Shown one piece after another: positions 47,254 to 57,783 of a stretch of DNA of 64,000 nt (position 1 is its first letter; each line of letters begins with the position of its first letter). Under the pieces are notes generated by a model. It saw only the letters and a list, made by a program, of their open reading frames with translations. It was not told the DNA's origin and made no database searches. The position numbers and the translations under genes were made by a program. Origin of the DNA: Diphasiastrum complanatum (taxonomy: Eukaryota; Streptophyta; Lycopodiopsida; Lycopodiales; Lycopodiaceae); assembly GCA_029204225.1 (NCBI GenBank), contig CM055104.1:43923148-43987147 (forward strand), written 5' to 3'.

Positions 47254-47740
47254 TCAGACTTGTTGGACTGGTAGAGAAGACTGCCAAAACTTGCGTAAGC
47301 GGCTGCCATTCACCAGAGTATCAAATCTTTTTCCATCCAAGTGCTCAAGAATTATTGCGCCATAGTTCAAGATTTCCTTCACTTTATACGGGCCTTCCCC
47401 GATAAACTTCAACTTGTCCTTGATCAGCTTGGTTTTGTACATTAATGCAAGATCTCCTGCTTTCAAATCTTTTTTGTGCAATCGGCGATCATGCCATGCC
47501 TTGTGGCGGGCTTTCTCTGCTGCTAAGGCATGAACTGCCATCAATCGGGTTTCACATAATTTGTGTAACGCTTCATGACGGAGTTGTAAAGACGTATCAT
47601 CATTTAGTCATTTAGTGGCCGCTATGCGTAAAGATGGGATTAAAAATTCAATTGGCATGACAGCATCTTGACCATACACCAGTTGAAAAGGTGTTTCATT
47701 TGTACTATTTTTGTAAGCGGTTCTGAATATAAAAGTTTGT
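47254..47740 (-). pseudogene. gypsy integrase C-terminal domain
   Basis: Reads TPFQLVYGQDAVMPIEFL, HKAWHDRRLHKKDLKAGDLA, NYGAIILEHLDGKRFDT and SRLRKFWQSS, close to the copy at 6491-6880. One stop near 47608 (where the relative reads ATERLDD). The catalytic core is absent. Confidence 0.87.
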
Positions 47741-47744
47741 GCTA

Positions 47745-49300
47745 AAGATAAGTTGTTGTCCAAGAAAGACATATGTTGCTAATTTTTCGCTCCCTTCAGT
47801 TCCTTTGAACTTACATGATATTATTATTGATACGTGATGTCTAAAGATTGTTGCACAGCGCTTTGTTGAAATGAAGTGTTGGCTGATTATTCAAGGATGA
47901 TTCTACAAATTGTTGTCCATAGTTATGAAATAAGCTGATTTTTCATTGTTCAGTAAAGCTACTTGCAAACTGCTCATTGATTTTGCTTATAAACTGAAGC
48001 CATACAAGACTTATCCTATTGTAGCTTGTTATTAACCTGTTGAAGACTATACAATTAATGCTTTGGCTTGTCAAAGGCTGCAGACTGTGGCAAGTTAGAT
48101 TCTCTTCAAAGCTTGAACACTGTTTTATATTTTCTAGTGTTTGCGAGTTGTTGCACACTTGAGAGGAGGCATGTTTTCGACATTTATTAAGTTTTTGGCT
48201 TTATACTGCTAATATAGGATATTGATAAGCTGTATTCAGTGTTTCATGAATCAAATCTACTTTATAGCACTAAGGCCCTCTTAGCAACAATGCTATTCTC
48301 TTAGTAAAGGTAGCCTTCAATGTTTATATGCCTATATATCAAGGCAACAAAGATTTTTAATGGAATATCTATTTTGTAAGGTTGTCACTTCACATTGGAA
48401 TTTAATGAGAGCTTATCGACTTTTTCAAGGGCAACAATACATTGTTCAAAGCCCTACCCAATTGCTTGTTTATTTTACAAGGGCACCTTCTCTTTCTTAA
48501 AGGAAGGCAAACATTCTTTTAAAGACATATTTGGACCTCTTGTCCCTATCAAGAGTGCCCGATTAGGTCTTTTGAGGGACCATATGGTTGTTTGCTTATT
48601 TAATCGGACCTCTCTCGCAGTCAGTCCTCGTTTCTTCCTTATGGCAGTTTCCAGGGTAGCAAAGAAGCTTCATTCGCGCCTCTAATCTCCATGCAGGGGG
48701 CAGCGAAGGGCTAGAGAGGTAGATCGAGGCATCTCTAGCGGCTATTCTCAAGCAGTTAGGATGAATTTTTCAGCAATACCACCTTGTTTTCTTTCCACGC
48801 AGCCAACACATCTGTCTATTCTCTCACACTTCCTAATGGGCAAATTTCAGACAGTTACTGATTTTTTCCGCCAGCCTATCAATATATCCTACCACAGATT
48901 TCACACAAGCAGCATTCTAGATAGGCACTCCTTCCACGCATTCAAATCTCTTGGCGGCAAAAATGGATTTTTCAAGCACGGCACCTCCAGTGCATTCTCA
49001 TTCCTTCAAGTTTTGGTAACCAGCAGCACATCTCTTTTGCCTTACCACAGCCATTGCAGATCATTCCAGAGAAAATAAACATGTTTCTAACTGCAAATCT
49101 TGATGTGGTTGTATTCTATTCGTCTGCAAATGCTCTGTTCTACAAGGCAACATGCTATTGGCTTGTGAAAGCTCTGTTCCAGATGTCAAATGCTCATTTG
49201 CTCTCATTCTTGAAGCAGTTTGCAGTGTCTCTTCTCTCTAGCACGGATTTTTCTGGCTATATCATGCCAGACTTATGTTATTGTAAATTGTACATTCACA
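47745..49300 (+). other. unidentified sequence with three short frames
   Basis: Frames at 48395-48685, 48761-49078 (same phase) and 49054-49314 carry Ser/His/Phe-rich text without known motifs. The second contains a basic, presequence-like stretch (YHRFHTSSILDRHSFHAFKS). It could be a captured gene fragment or chance frames between two gypsy relics. No splice pattern could be fixed. Confidence 0.25.
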
Positions 49301-49718
49301 AGTCCATTCCATAAGAGAGACAATTTGCTTATATTGAAATGAAGATTTGAACATGAGGAGCAACTCGAGTTTTTCCCTATTTATAGTGGAGAGGAGAGCC
49401 TTGGCCTCAAAATCCTATTGGCCCATTTCTACCTCCCTAACTATTCAAACTTAAAAAAGAGTGGGAACCCACTCAATAATTGGAGGGAACCAATTTGAAA
49501 TTGAAATTTGGTGGGAACACCTATTTTATTCACTAACTTGACATTTAGGCCCTATGACATTAAAAGTCCCGCAAAAAGGCCTAAAGTCCTCTTATTGACT
49601 TTCTGATTATCAAATAACTATGTGATAATCAGGTTGGACTTACACAGGTAGGGTGCCAAAACCCTCTCACTTATTATCTAGGGTTAGGGTTGCCTCGGGA
49701 TTAGCAAACGCTCCAACA
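49300..49718 (-). repeat. gypsy 3' LTR (minus orientation, right end approximate)
   Basis: Starts (minus) at 49718 with TGTTGGAGCGTTTGC after a purine stretch (TTGGTGGGAAATAC). It includes a TATAAATA box and matches the plus-strand LTR at 51757 onward (AACCCTAACCCTAG, AATAAGTGAGAG, TTGACATTTAGGC-type blocks), about 70% alike. The distal end is placed where similarity fades. Confidence 0.72.
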
Positions 49719-49903
49719 GTATTTCCCACCAAAACTGGTGGCGGTTCCACAACACCTCGTGAGAGTTATTCACTTGGGGCTCTGATTGCCCTCTCGTCGT
49801 ACTTTCATATGATGATACTGCACCTTTTCCATGAATTCAAGGCGCTCTATATTAAAATCGTGTCTGTGCAAAAAAAAAACACTTATTTGCTCCAGCAATT
49901 CAA

Positions 49904-51600
49904 TTAGAAGTGGTCCAGGCTAAAAATCTTGATTCCCAAGAACCAGCCAGCATTGCAGCAGTGCCAACTTGGACAAATCATTGGCGAATATTGTTGATTG
50001 TCGCACAGTTGGATCTGGCGAATTCCGGTACTCAACACCATAAAACTGAAGTGCTTTGTTGAAATCAATAGAAATGTCCCAATTGAATGCCTAAAAAATG
50101 ATTGGCCAGTTTGGGGAATGGATACTAATTTGTTCCATTGGCATGCCCAAATCTTTCCATTTAAATCTCTTTGCCATTGGCACATAGTGGGGCTCTACCC
50201 GCAATTGTCGAGGGCTTGCGACATAACTCCTGATGGAATCTGGCGCTTTCTCAAAAACTGTTTTTCACCAAGCCGGCTGCTCGCCCAATGCTGGTAGTTT
50301 ATCCAACTCCTTCCTTGTCTCTATCTCAGATGTCTTGAACTTGAAAACCCATCCACCCCTCAAGGACTCATGCAGATGTTGATGCAAAAATCTTTGGATA
50401 TGGTCCTCGATGGTGATCGATTTTTGAAACAAAGGCCTTGGCCTCGGCCTTGATGTGGATGGAACTTCTTCTGTGGCATGGACGTCTGGTATATCTTGGA
50501 TTTATGGCCCGTCCAACCCTGTATCCATGCTTCCCTGATCTTGGTGAGGCGGCTTGGGCAGTTGTGATTGGAATAGTGGATCCAATGGTTACAGACCTTG
50601 TGAGGAAGAGGAGGCGAGGGATGCATCAGTGGATTGGAGAATGGGTAGTTCAATGCAAATTACAGCATGGCGTGGAAGCACAACTGAAGATGTCTGCCTA
50701 GTGCAACGTCGGGATGCAAAAGGTGAGTCGGGAATGACAACCTCGTTGTGCACACGACGACGACTATGAAAACTGGATGTCTGGTGTGAGAATTCAGGAG
50801 GCGTGTCTTCGTATACAGATAGTACAACATCAGCAACAAAACCATGGATTTAATTATCAAGTTAGGAGACGGAAAGGCGAGACAAAAGTGGGCCGGTCGC
50901 AAACTATTGCTTGGTATTGTTTTTAATGGCTTGCTTGAGCTCACCAAAAACTGTTTTGAACCAGTTATAGGGTTCTAGGGGCTGACTATGAAGCTTGTAA
51001 TTAGATTGTACTATGCAATGCAGAATTTGAGAAGAGACGTGCTCCTTCCTGAGGTTGCCAACCATCAAGAAGTTATTCAGTAGTTGTGCAGTGGCATGGA
51101 TAATCGAATCACAGATGCATTCTAACAAGTAGCCATCATTTGTCCAGTATAGTTCATCAGAGGTGTCGATAAAGGGTTTTATGACACTCTTGGCATGCTT
51201 ATGATTGGACGAGGGCTGGTTGCCAAAAGATATGTCTATGGCTGCAAGGGCAGCCTCCGTCACACACACCTTGTGTGTAGCGGTCTGGTAGGTGATATAG
51301 AACCTAGCTTTGGCCTCAGTCCAAGTGCTAAAGGCCATGGTTATGAATCCTATATTAATTGTTTCAGTAAAGATGCGCTCGTGGATCCCCATTGCGGTGA
51401 GCAAAGGCTCAGCAAGGCTCATCCATTGAGCCACCATACTTGTGCTAGGGAGTATCATGATGTCCGTCTTGGTCGGAACATCACGATGAGTGACATATCG
51501 TGAAGACTGGCCGATATCAGTGAAAGACACGGTGAAGAAAAGTTGAAAACTGAAGGTAATTGGCATGAGAGTATATCAGAAGGCAATATAGAAAGGTTGG
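49904..51600 (-). pseudogene. gypsy accessory ORF, copy 2 (internally deleted)
   Basis: Minus frames repeat copy 1: the N-terminal part (51566-50904: DIGQSSRYVTHRDVPTKTDI, STSMVAQWMSLAEPLLTAMG, AAIDI, AQLLNNFLMVGNLRK), the Ser/Pro middle (50690-50870) and the C-terminal part (GGWVFKFKTSEIETRKELDK near 50300). About 1.1 kb matching 44.4-45.45 kb (acidic middle and coiled coil) is missing near 50530. The tail extends past copy 1's cut to a stop at 49904, about 185 bp before the LTR, so this copy shows the natural 3' end. Confidence 0.62.
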
Positions 51601-51756
51601 AAAGTTTTGGTCATTGGAAAATTTTGCAAGGGCTTCGCTAGCACAAGTGAGAAATGAAATCAAATTCTGCCCTTTTATAGGCTAATTTGGAGGGTCCATT
51701 AGACAATGTACTAGTTTGGCTGCTCAGTTGTGGACAAAAATTTATAGGCATGTTCA

Positions 51757-52246
51757 TGTTGGAGGGTTTGCGGATCCCAAGGCAACCCTAACCCTAGTTA
51801 ATAAGTGAGAGGGATTTGGCACCCTGTGTGTGTAAGTCCAACCCGATGATCACATAGTTATTTGATTGATTAGTTAAAAGTCAATAAAAGGACTTTAGGC
51901 CTTTTTGTGGGACTTTTAATGTCGCAGAGCCTAAATGTCAAGTTAGTGAATAAAGTTGGGTTTCCTTCTAATTTTGATGGTTCCCACACAATTTGAATAA
52001 AAAGAGAGGCAAGACTGGACCAATAGGATTCAGAGGCCAGGGTCCTCCTCTCTACTATAAGAAGGGACCAACTCGAGTTGCTCCTCATGTTCATTTTCTC
52101 ATTTCAATAAAGCAGATTGGTTCTTTTCAGAAATGGATTGATGAATGTCCTTGCTCTTCTTCTTCCCTTCTCCATCTCTCATGCTTTCTTTGGATTTTGC
52201 CAATTATTGGCTCTGAATGTTATTGGGATTGAGTGTTATTATACTT

Positions 52247-52250
<4 letters not shown>
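51757..52250 (+). repeat. gypsy 5' LTR (plus orientation, right end approximate)
   Basis: Starts TGTTGGAGGGTTTGC at 51757 exactly where similarity of the minus-strand accessory region ends. It contains TATAAGAAGG and AATAAA-type signals (52040-52115). Partner of the inverted LTR at 49718. Confidence 0.68.

Positions 52251-52251
<1 letters not shown>

Positions 52252-52305
<54 letters not shown>
52252..52305 (+). repeat. (GA)n microsatellite
   Basis: About 53 bp of GA near the U5/leader border of the gypsy element. Confidence 0.98.
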
Positions 52306-52309
<4 letters not shown>

Positions 52310-53760
52310 TATCTTTGTTGTGTATCTAGTGCTAATGGATCTTAGTGTTAATGAGTAGGGTTAATAGATGTAGAGTTAGATTTAGATCTTCCATTCATGC
52401 TGAAATCTAAACTAAACCATCGCTCTCATGGGAACGAACCTACGCATGACAACTAACTCCGTCTCTATGATGCTAGATTGACTAGATCTTGGATTCAGGT
52501 TAGGCAAGGAAAGAAACCCACTACAATTCTTTCGCCATTGCCAGCGAGCTACGCCAATTTTTCAGTTTGCAACATGATTGTTGGATGGTTAGCTTGCATT
52601 AGGCATCTTGTCGTGACATGAATAGTGTTAGATCTGCATTTTAGGGTTAGTTTGGGATTGATTTTGCTTGATTTGAGTGGATTTGCTTGTTTGAGATCTC
52701 ATCTGATTGTTAAAATAGGAAAGCTATTCAGATCACCAATCTTAAGATCCATTTGGATATAAGATATCAGAGAAAATAACAAAAATCGGTCAAATCTGTC
52801 AGATTTGGTCAAAAGAGGCAAAAAGCGTCATCAGAGTTTAAAACTTTTTACCCTCTTTCAAAAAACCTTCGTCGAGTTGCAGACACCTTTGGTTTTAATC
52901 ACAGAACCTTCAGTTTGAAGGGTGAAGATTAATTCCCAGTAGATTTCCGAAAACATCAGAAAAATCGTCAAAAAACACCAAAAAATAAGCGAAACCCTAA
53001 AAATACAAAAAAAGAACCTTCGCCCGATTCATTGTGCACATGTGTGATTCAGATCTATCTAATGCCAGGTCGACGAAGAATAATACCAAAAATAGAAAGG
53101 GTTTCAGAGGATCAGTTGTCATATTGCCATATTTTTGTCAAAAAAAGTCACTTTTTTGCAAAATTATCAGTATTACTCTTGATCCTTTGCCAGAACTTCC
53201 GTTGAGTTTCCAGAACATTCTATTTATAATAAAATACTATTTTTGAGTTCAACAAAGATTCTTCTTGATCAGATCATAGAAAACCTTGAATTTTACCCTC
53301 GTCAACCATCAGAAACTGTATTTTCTTGTGTCATAAACCTTCGTCCGTTTTTCCATAATTGTATTTGTGTCAGATCTTTAACCTGAGAGGTCGGCGAAGG
53401 TTATTTTCTAAGAAATCATCAAAAAAAAATATTCAGAGAGTTTTTTTTCCCCAAAATAGCACTATTGAACCTTCGTCAAGCCAATCTTCGCCTAGTGAAC
53501 CTTCGCCAGACCTATTTTAAGTTTCTGATTTTCCAGATCAAGTCTCTGTCAAAATTTGGATCAAATCTGATATATTTTGAATTGGATTCTAAGAGATTTA
53601 TCATTTTTTGAGAAGTATCGATTGATCGAATCTCGAAAAATTTTTCATGATATAGAATCAGATTCTTGAAAAATGAAATAGATCTAATAGATCTGATCTG
53701 AGATAGTTGTGATTAAAAAATCTAAATCCAATCTCATTGTTTGCTTAATCTAAATTTGTA
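52310..53760 (+). other. gypsy 5' leader with AACCTTCGCC/GGCGAAGGTT words
   Basis: About 1.45 kb without ORFs, between LTR and gag. It holds AACCTTCGTC, AACCTTCGCC, GGCGAAGGTT and variants near 52864, 52904, 53017, 53335, 53390, 53469, 53485 and 53499. No clean primer-binding site was found; TTGGATATAAGATATCAGAG at about 52752 is only vaguely similar. Confidence 0.55.
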
Positions 53761-53763
53761 AAG

Positions 53764-55115
53764 ATGGCTGCCTCTGGAGCTGCTCCTGGAGGTGCTCCAC
53801 AGAAAGTCAATTCAATTATTGTTAGAAGAGCACCCCGTTTGGATCTACCCAAATATAATGGATTAACAGATCTAGTTAGATTTCTTCAGATCTATGCTGA
53901 ATCCTGTGAAGTCTATGGTGAGATTTATCCTCAAGATAAACTTAAGCTGTTTCCTATGGCCTTAACAAGCGCAACACAAGATTGGTACTATAACCAAGAC
54001 GAAACTGAGCGTATAGATTGGGAGGTTGTTAAGCGAGCCCTTATCACACGGTTCAAACCGAAAAAGCTACTTTTAAGTAAAATTAAAATGGAAAAGCGAG
54101 AAATGGTTCGAGATTATATTGAACGGGTGAAACGTCTTAGATCTGAATGCGAACCTGAGCTGATTAACAAAAATGCCATGACTATGTGGTTCTTGTCAGG
54201 TCTACCTAAACGACTCAGACGCGAGTTAAAACCCCATAATGAGTACGCACTCTTGCAAAATGCTATGGACGATGCAATTCGGGAGGAGGATGAAGATTCA
54301 GATGAGGAGCCAAATATCAGTATGTTGCCTTATACAGCAGGGCATACTACTACGACATCCACCACTATTGCATCAACGAATGCCAATGCTACTGCAAAAA
54401 TGATGCTCAATGAGTTCAAGAAACTTGGAAAGAACCAGCAGAAATAGATGGAAAAGTTGAAGTTGTAATTTGATGAGAAGATCAAAGCATTGGAAAATTT
54501 CCACGGGGAAGCAAACAAGGAACCTGAAAAGCTTGCAAAGACTTTTCCTACCAGGGAAAAATGTCTGGTGTTCTATTTGTATAGGAAATCACATAGTGAA
54601 TGAGTGTCCTCAATTGAAAAAATGAATGGAACTTAGTGTTTGTCATTTTGTGTAATTCACTTGATCATGAGACTGCTTTTTGCAACTTCAACCCTTGGAT
54701 AATTCAACAATGGTATGCCCAGATGGGATATCGAGAACCACAGTATGGAGGTAATCCAGCAGTAAGACCGTGACAATCTGCTCTTGGATACCCGAAACAT
54801 TTAGCTTTACCTGCCCCACCAAAGCACTTCGCTCCTCCTGCCAATTTGATGGAACCAGAATCTTACGGAAGTGCTGAGCAGTGGAACTATGGTAATGATC
54901 AGGAAGGTGGATATTCAAAACAATATGCCATTTATGCTGTTGCTCAACAACAAGCTTCTAGAAATTGGACCAGAGCACCACTTGGATGCTTTGCATGTGG
55001 AGAAAATCACAGAGTTGTAGAATGTCCAAATAAAAAAAAATTTGTACCATTATATCGTGACTGTGGTTATGGGCATTGCTATAAAGATTGTCCTGCTGAT
55101 TACAAGATTAGATAA
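53764..55115 (+). pseudogene. gypsy gag polyprotein, frameshifted
   Basis: Starts at ATG 53764 (MAASGAAPGG). The gag core reads LPKYNGLTDLVRFLQIYAE, WYYNQDE, ALITRFKP, YIERVKRLRSECEP, FLSGLPKRLRRELKP. A TAG at 54445 and later frame changes interrupt it. A second frame (54846-55115) carries CFACGENHRVVEC (CX2CX3HX4C) and a degenerate second knuckle (YRDCGYGHCYKDC, first Cys now Tyr). Pol is absent downstream. Confidence 0.88.
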
Positions 55116-55616
<501 letters not shown>

Positions 55617-55619
55617 AGC

Positions 55620-57185
55620 TTTTGGTGCATATGTCTCTCTCTTGGTTGTAGCTTTTGTGTGAATGGTGATGGTAGTGTATTGTAGATCATGCTCTAATTC
55701 ATTCCATCATTGTGTGCAAGCCACTATATTGGAAGGCGAAACATGGCTTGAACTAAACTCTCATGGAGGAATTTGCTTTGTTTTTTGCAATTGCAATATT
55801 TGTTATGATGTTGTAAGGAATGTTGTAGATGCTTTGTGAAATTGAGGTACACCAATGCCTTCGAATCTTGATTATAATTGACACTTGAGCAATGCTTGCC
55901 AAGTATGTAAAGCCATGACATATGACTATTCACAAAATATTATAAATATCGGTATACTATTTCAAATCTATCTACTGCTATACACCAATGTGTATCATTA
56001 CAACTCAGCTCGCATAAGTTTAGATTCCAATGTTGTGTGCATAACGCTTTTAAGAATGATTTATGGTTATACATTCATGACAAGTCGACATTGGACATTA
56101 ACAGAGCTTGATCACAAACTATGGATTTCCGATGATTAATCCACAATCATTACCCAATGTGTTTCCATTGATACTTGTGGTCAACTTACATAAGTCTTAT
56201 TGGACCAATAATCCATGTCATAGGTTCAAAGTATGCAGCAAATATTTTTTAATATATTATTGTCAAATTTATTTTCAGTTCAGCATGTCTTTCAAGTTCA
56301 TCGTCAAAAATATTTCCCATTGAAGATGACAAGAGACAAGAGACACAAGACAAGGTCAAATGGCCTTCAAGCTTATATTGTCGTTGGTGTTGAAGCATCC
56401 CTTACTCCATTTTCAACATTTTAAAATACTACAAAGAAAACAATGAAAATTAACTTGAGTTGTTAATTAAAAAAAGTCATTCTACCAAGGCAATCCTAGA
56501 ATCAAACTTTCTAAATAAATAGGTTTGTAGAAATAGAGTTTACACAGATGATAAAACAATGGCCTTATGCACAACAAGTATCTTACTAAGTATAGCCGAT
56601 GTTGATGAGTGCTAGCGCTAAACTTGCAGCTTAGCTGATGTGGTAATAGACTGCATGCCAGCCTTCTTGCAAATTCAACAACGTCATCTACTTCAAGGGA
56701 CCCAATGAGACATGAGATTCCACCCTTGGCCTCCTAACCATCCACCATATGTGTGAGGATATCTTAAAAAGTTGCGACATGACATATTTCTCAAAGTCTT
56801 CCAATATGGACTTGTTCTATTTGTTTCATTTGTTTTATGGGACCCAACTTTGAAGGAGGATTTTTTACTCTAGCTAGTGTGGAATTATACTTTTGACAAG
56901 ACAGGTTGCAAAAAGATATTTCTTTTCTTGTGCCTAGTTTGGCATATTGTAATTTGCACCTTCTATGACTAATTATGTAACAAGGAAATATATTCGGCGT
57001 TCTTATGATTCCAAATGTGACTTTTTCTCTCATTCACGTTGGAGAGCATCAACTATGAAAGAGGATCAAAATGGTAAGGACAGATAATGTAATTCTTGTA
57101 TTCACACCGATTTGTTTTGATGCCAATTCAAAAATATCCAAAGTGAGATGTATGTGTGTTGTTTCTCTCTCAAAGAATGTTGTAC
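55620..57185. other. no gene seen
   Basis: AT-rich, frames under 85 codons, no motif recognised. Confidence 0.55.
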
Positions 57186-57191
57186 TAGATA

Positions 57192-57199
57192 TCTATATA
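57192..57199 (+). promoter_or_regulatory. candidate TATA box of the lectin gene
   Basis: CTATATAG about 140 bp upstream of the lectin ATG, next to a short TG run. Position is plausible but untested. Confidence 0.35.
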
Positions 57200-57336
57200 G
57201 ATGTGTGTGTGTGTATATGATGAGGGGTTTGTTTAGCATTGATCTTTGAGAGCTTGTTGTAGATCTACGGCTATCTCTCTGGCCTACTAGGACTCCCTCA
57301 GAACTGACAAGTCCTCTTGTGAGATTAGTTTAAAAG

Positions 57337-57783
57337 ATGGAGGTTAAGTGCATTGCCAAAGTAGCAATTATTGTAGCATCTCTGATAGCCTTCACAAATC
57401 TTCTAGCAAATGGAAATCAGATTCTCTCACCAGGTTTCATCTTGATAGTCGGAAACTACAATTTGACAATGCAATATGACTGCAATTTCGTACTATACGA
57501 CATCCACGGAGGGGGACACACTGCCATCTCGGCCTCTGATACCGCTAACGCCGGTCAGAAATGCTTTGCTCAGGTGTCGGACAATGGAAACATTGGGGTG
57601 TATAATGGGATTCCGCCCAACACGCCATTGTGGATCCGCAGCTCGACCAACGTCAATTGCCCTGAATACCAGTACAGAATCAACCTAAGTATGCTGGGAA
57701 ACATTTGTGTTGTTTGCTCCAAAGCCATTGGTTCTCCGATTTTACAAACCGGATGGTGCTCTAATACTGGAAATGGTCCCTAG
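57337..57783 (+). CDS. secreted GNA-type (bulb-type) mannose-binding-like lectin, 148 aa
   Basis: Begins with a probable signal peptide (residues 1-26: MEVKCIAKVAIIVASLIAF..., cut near LANG|NQ), so the mature protein of about 122 residues should be secreted. The B-lectin fold is suggested by SPGFILIVGNYNLTMQYDCNFVLY. QYDCNFVLY matches QxDxNxVxY exactly, the mannose-site motif. A second repeat (QVSDNGNIGVY) keeps part of the motif and the third (LSMLGNICVV) is degenerate, so probably one good sugar site. Single exon, intact, better codon structure than its surroundings, and flanked by non-coding DNA. No kinase or PAN domain, so a stand-alone lectin, likely in defence or carbohydrate binding. 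Whether it binds mannose is inference. Confidence 0.85.
   Translation: MEVKCIAKVAIIVASLIAFTNLLANGNQILSPGFILIVGNYNLTMQYDCNFVLYDIHGGGHTAISASDTANAGQKCFAQVSDNGNIGVYNGIPPNTPLWIRSSTNVNCPEYQYRINLSMLGNICVVCSKAIGSPILQTGWCSNTGNGP

Larger units (their letters stand above)
43960..47740 (-). mobile_element. Ty3/gypsy fragment: integrase end, spacer, accessory ORF
   Basis: On the minus strand: integrase C-terminus (47740-47254), spacer (47250-46500) and a long accessory ORF (46452 to 43960). The integrase core is missing (5' break near 47740) and the 3' end is cut by the copia junction at 43957/43960. Same family as the fragment at 6.2-8.4 kb by integrase and spacer similarity. Confidence 0.8.

Noticed and set aside
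52752-52772. Primer-binding site of the plus gypsy element
   Set aside because: Only loosely resembles TGGTATCAGAGC and lies about 500 bp past the expected LTR end.
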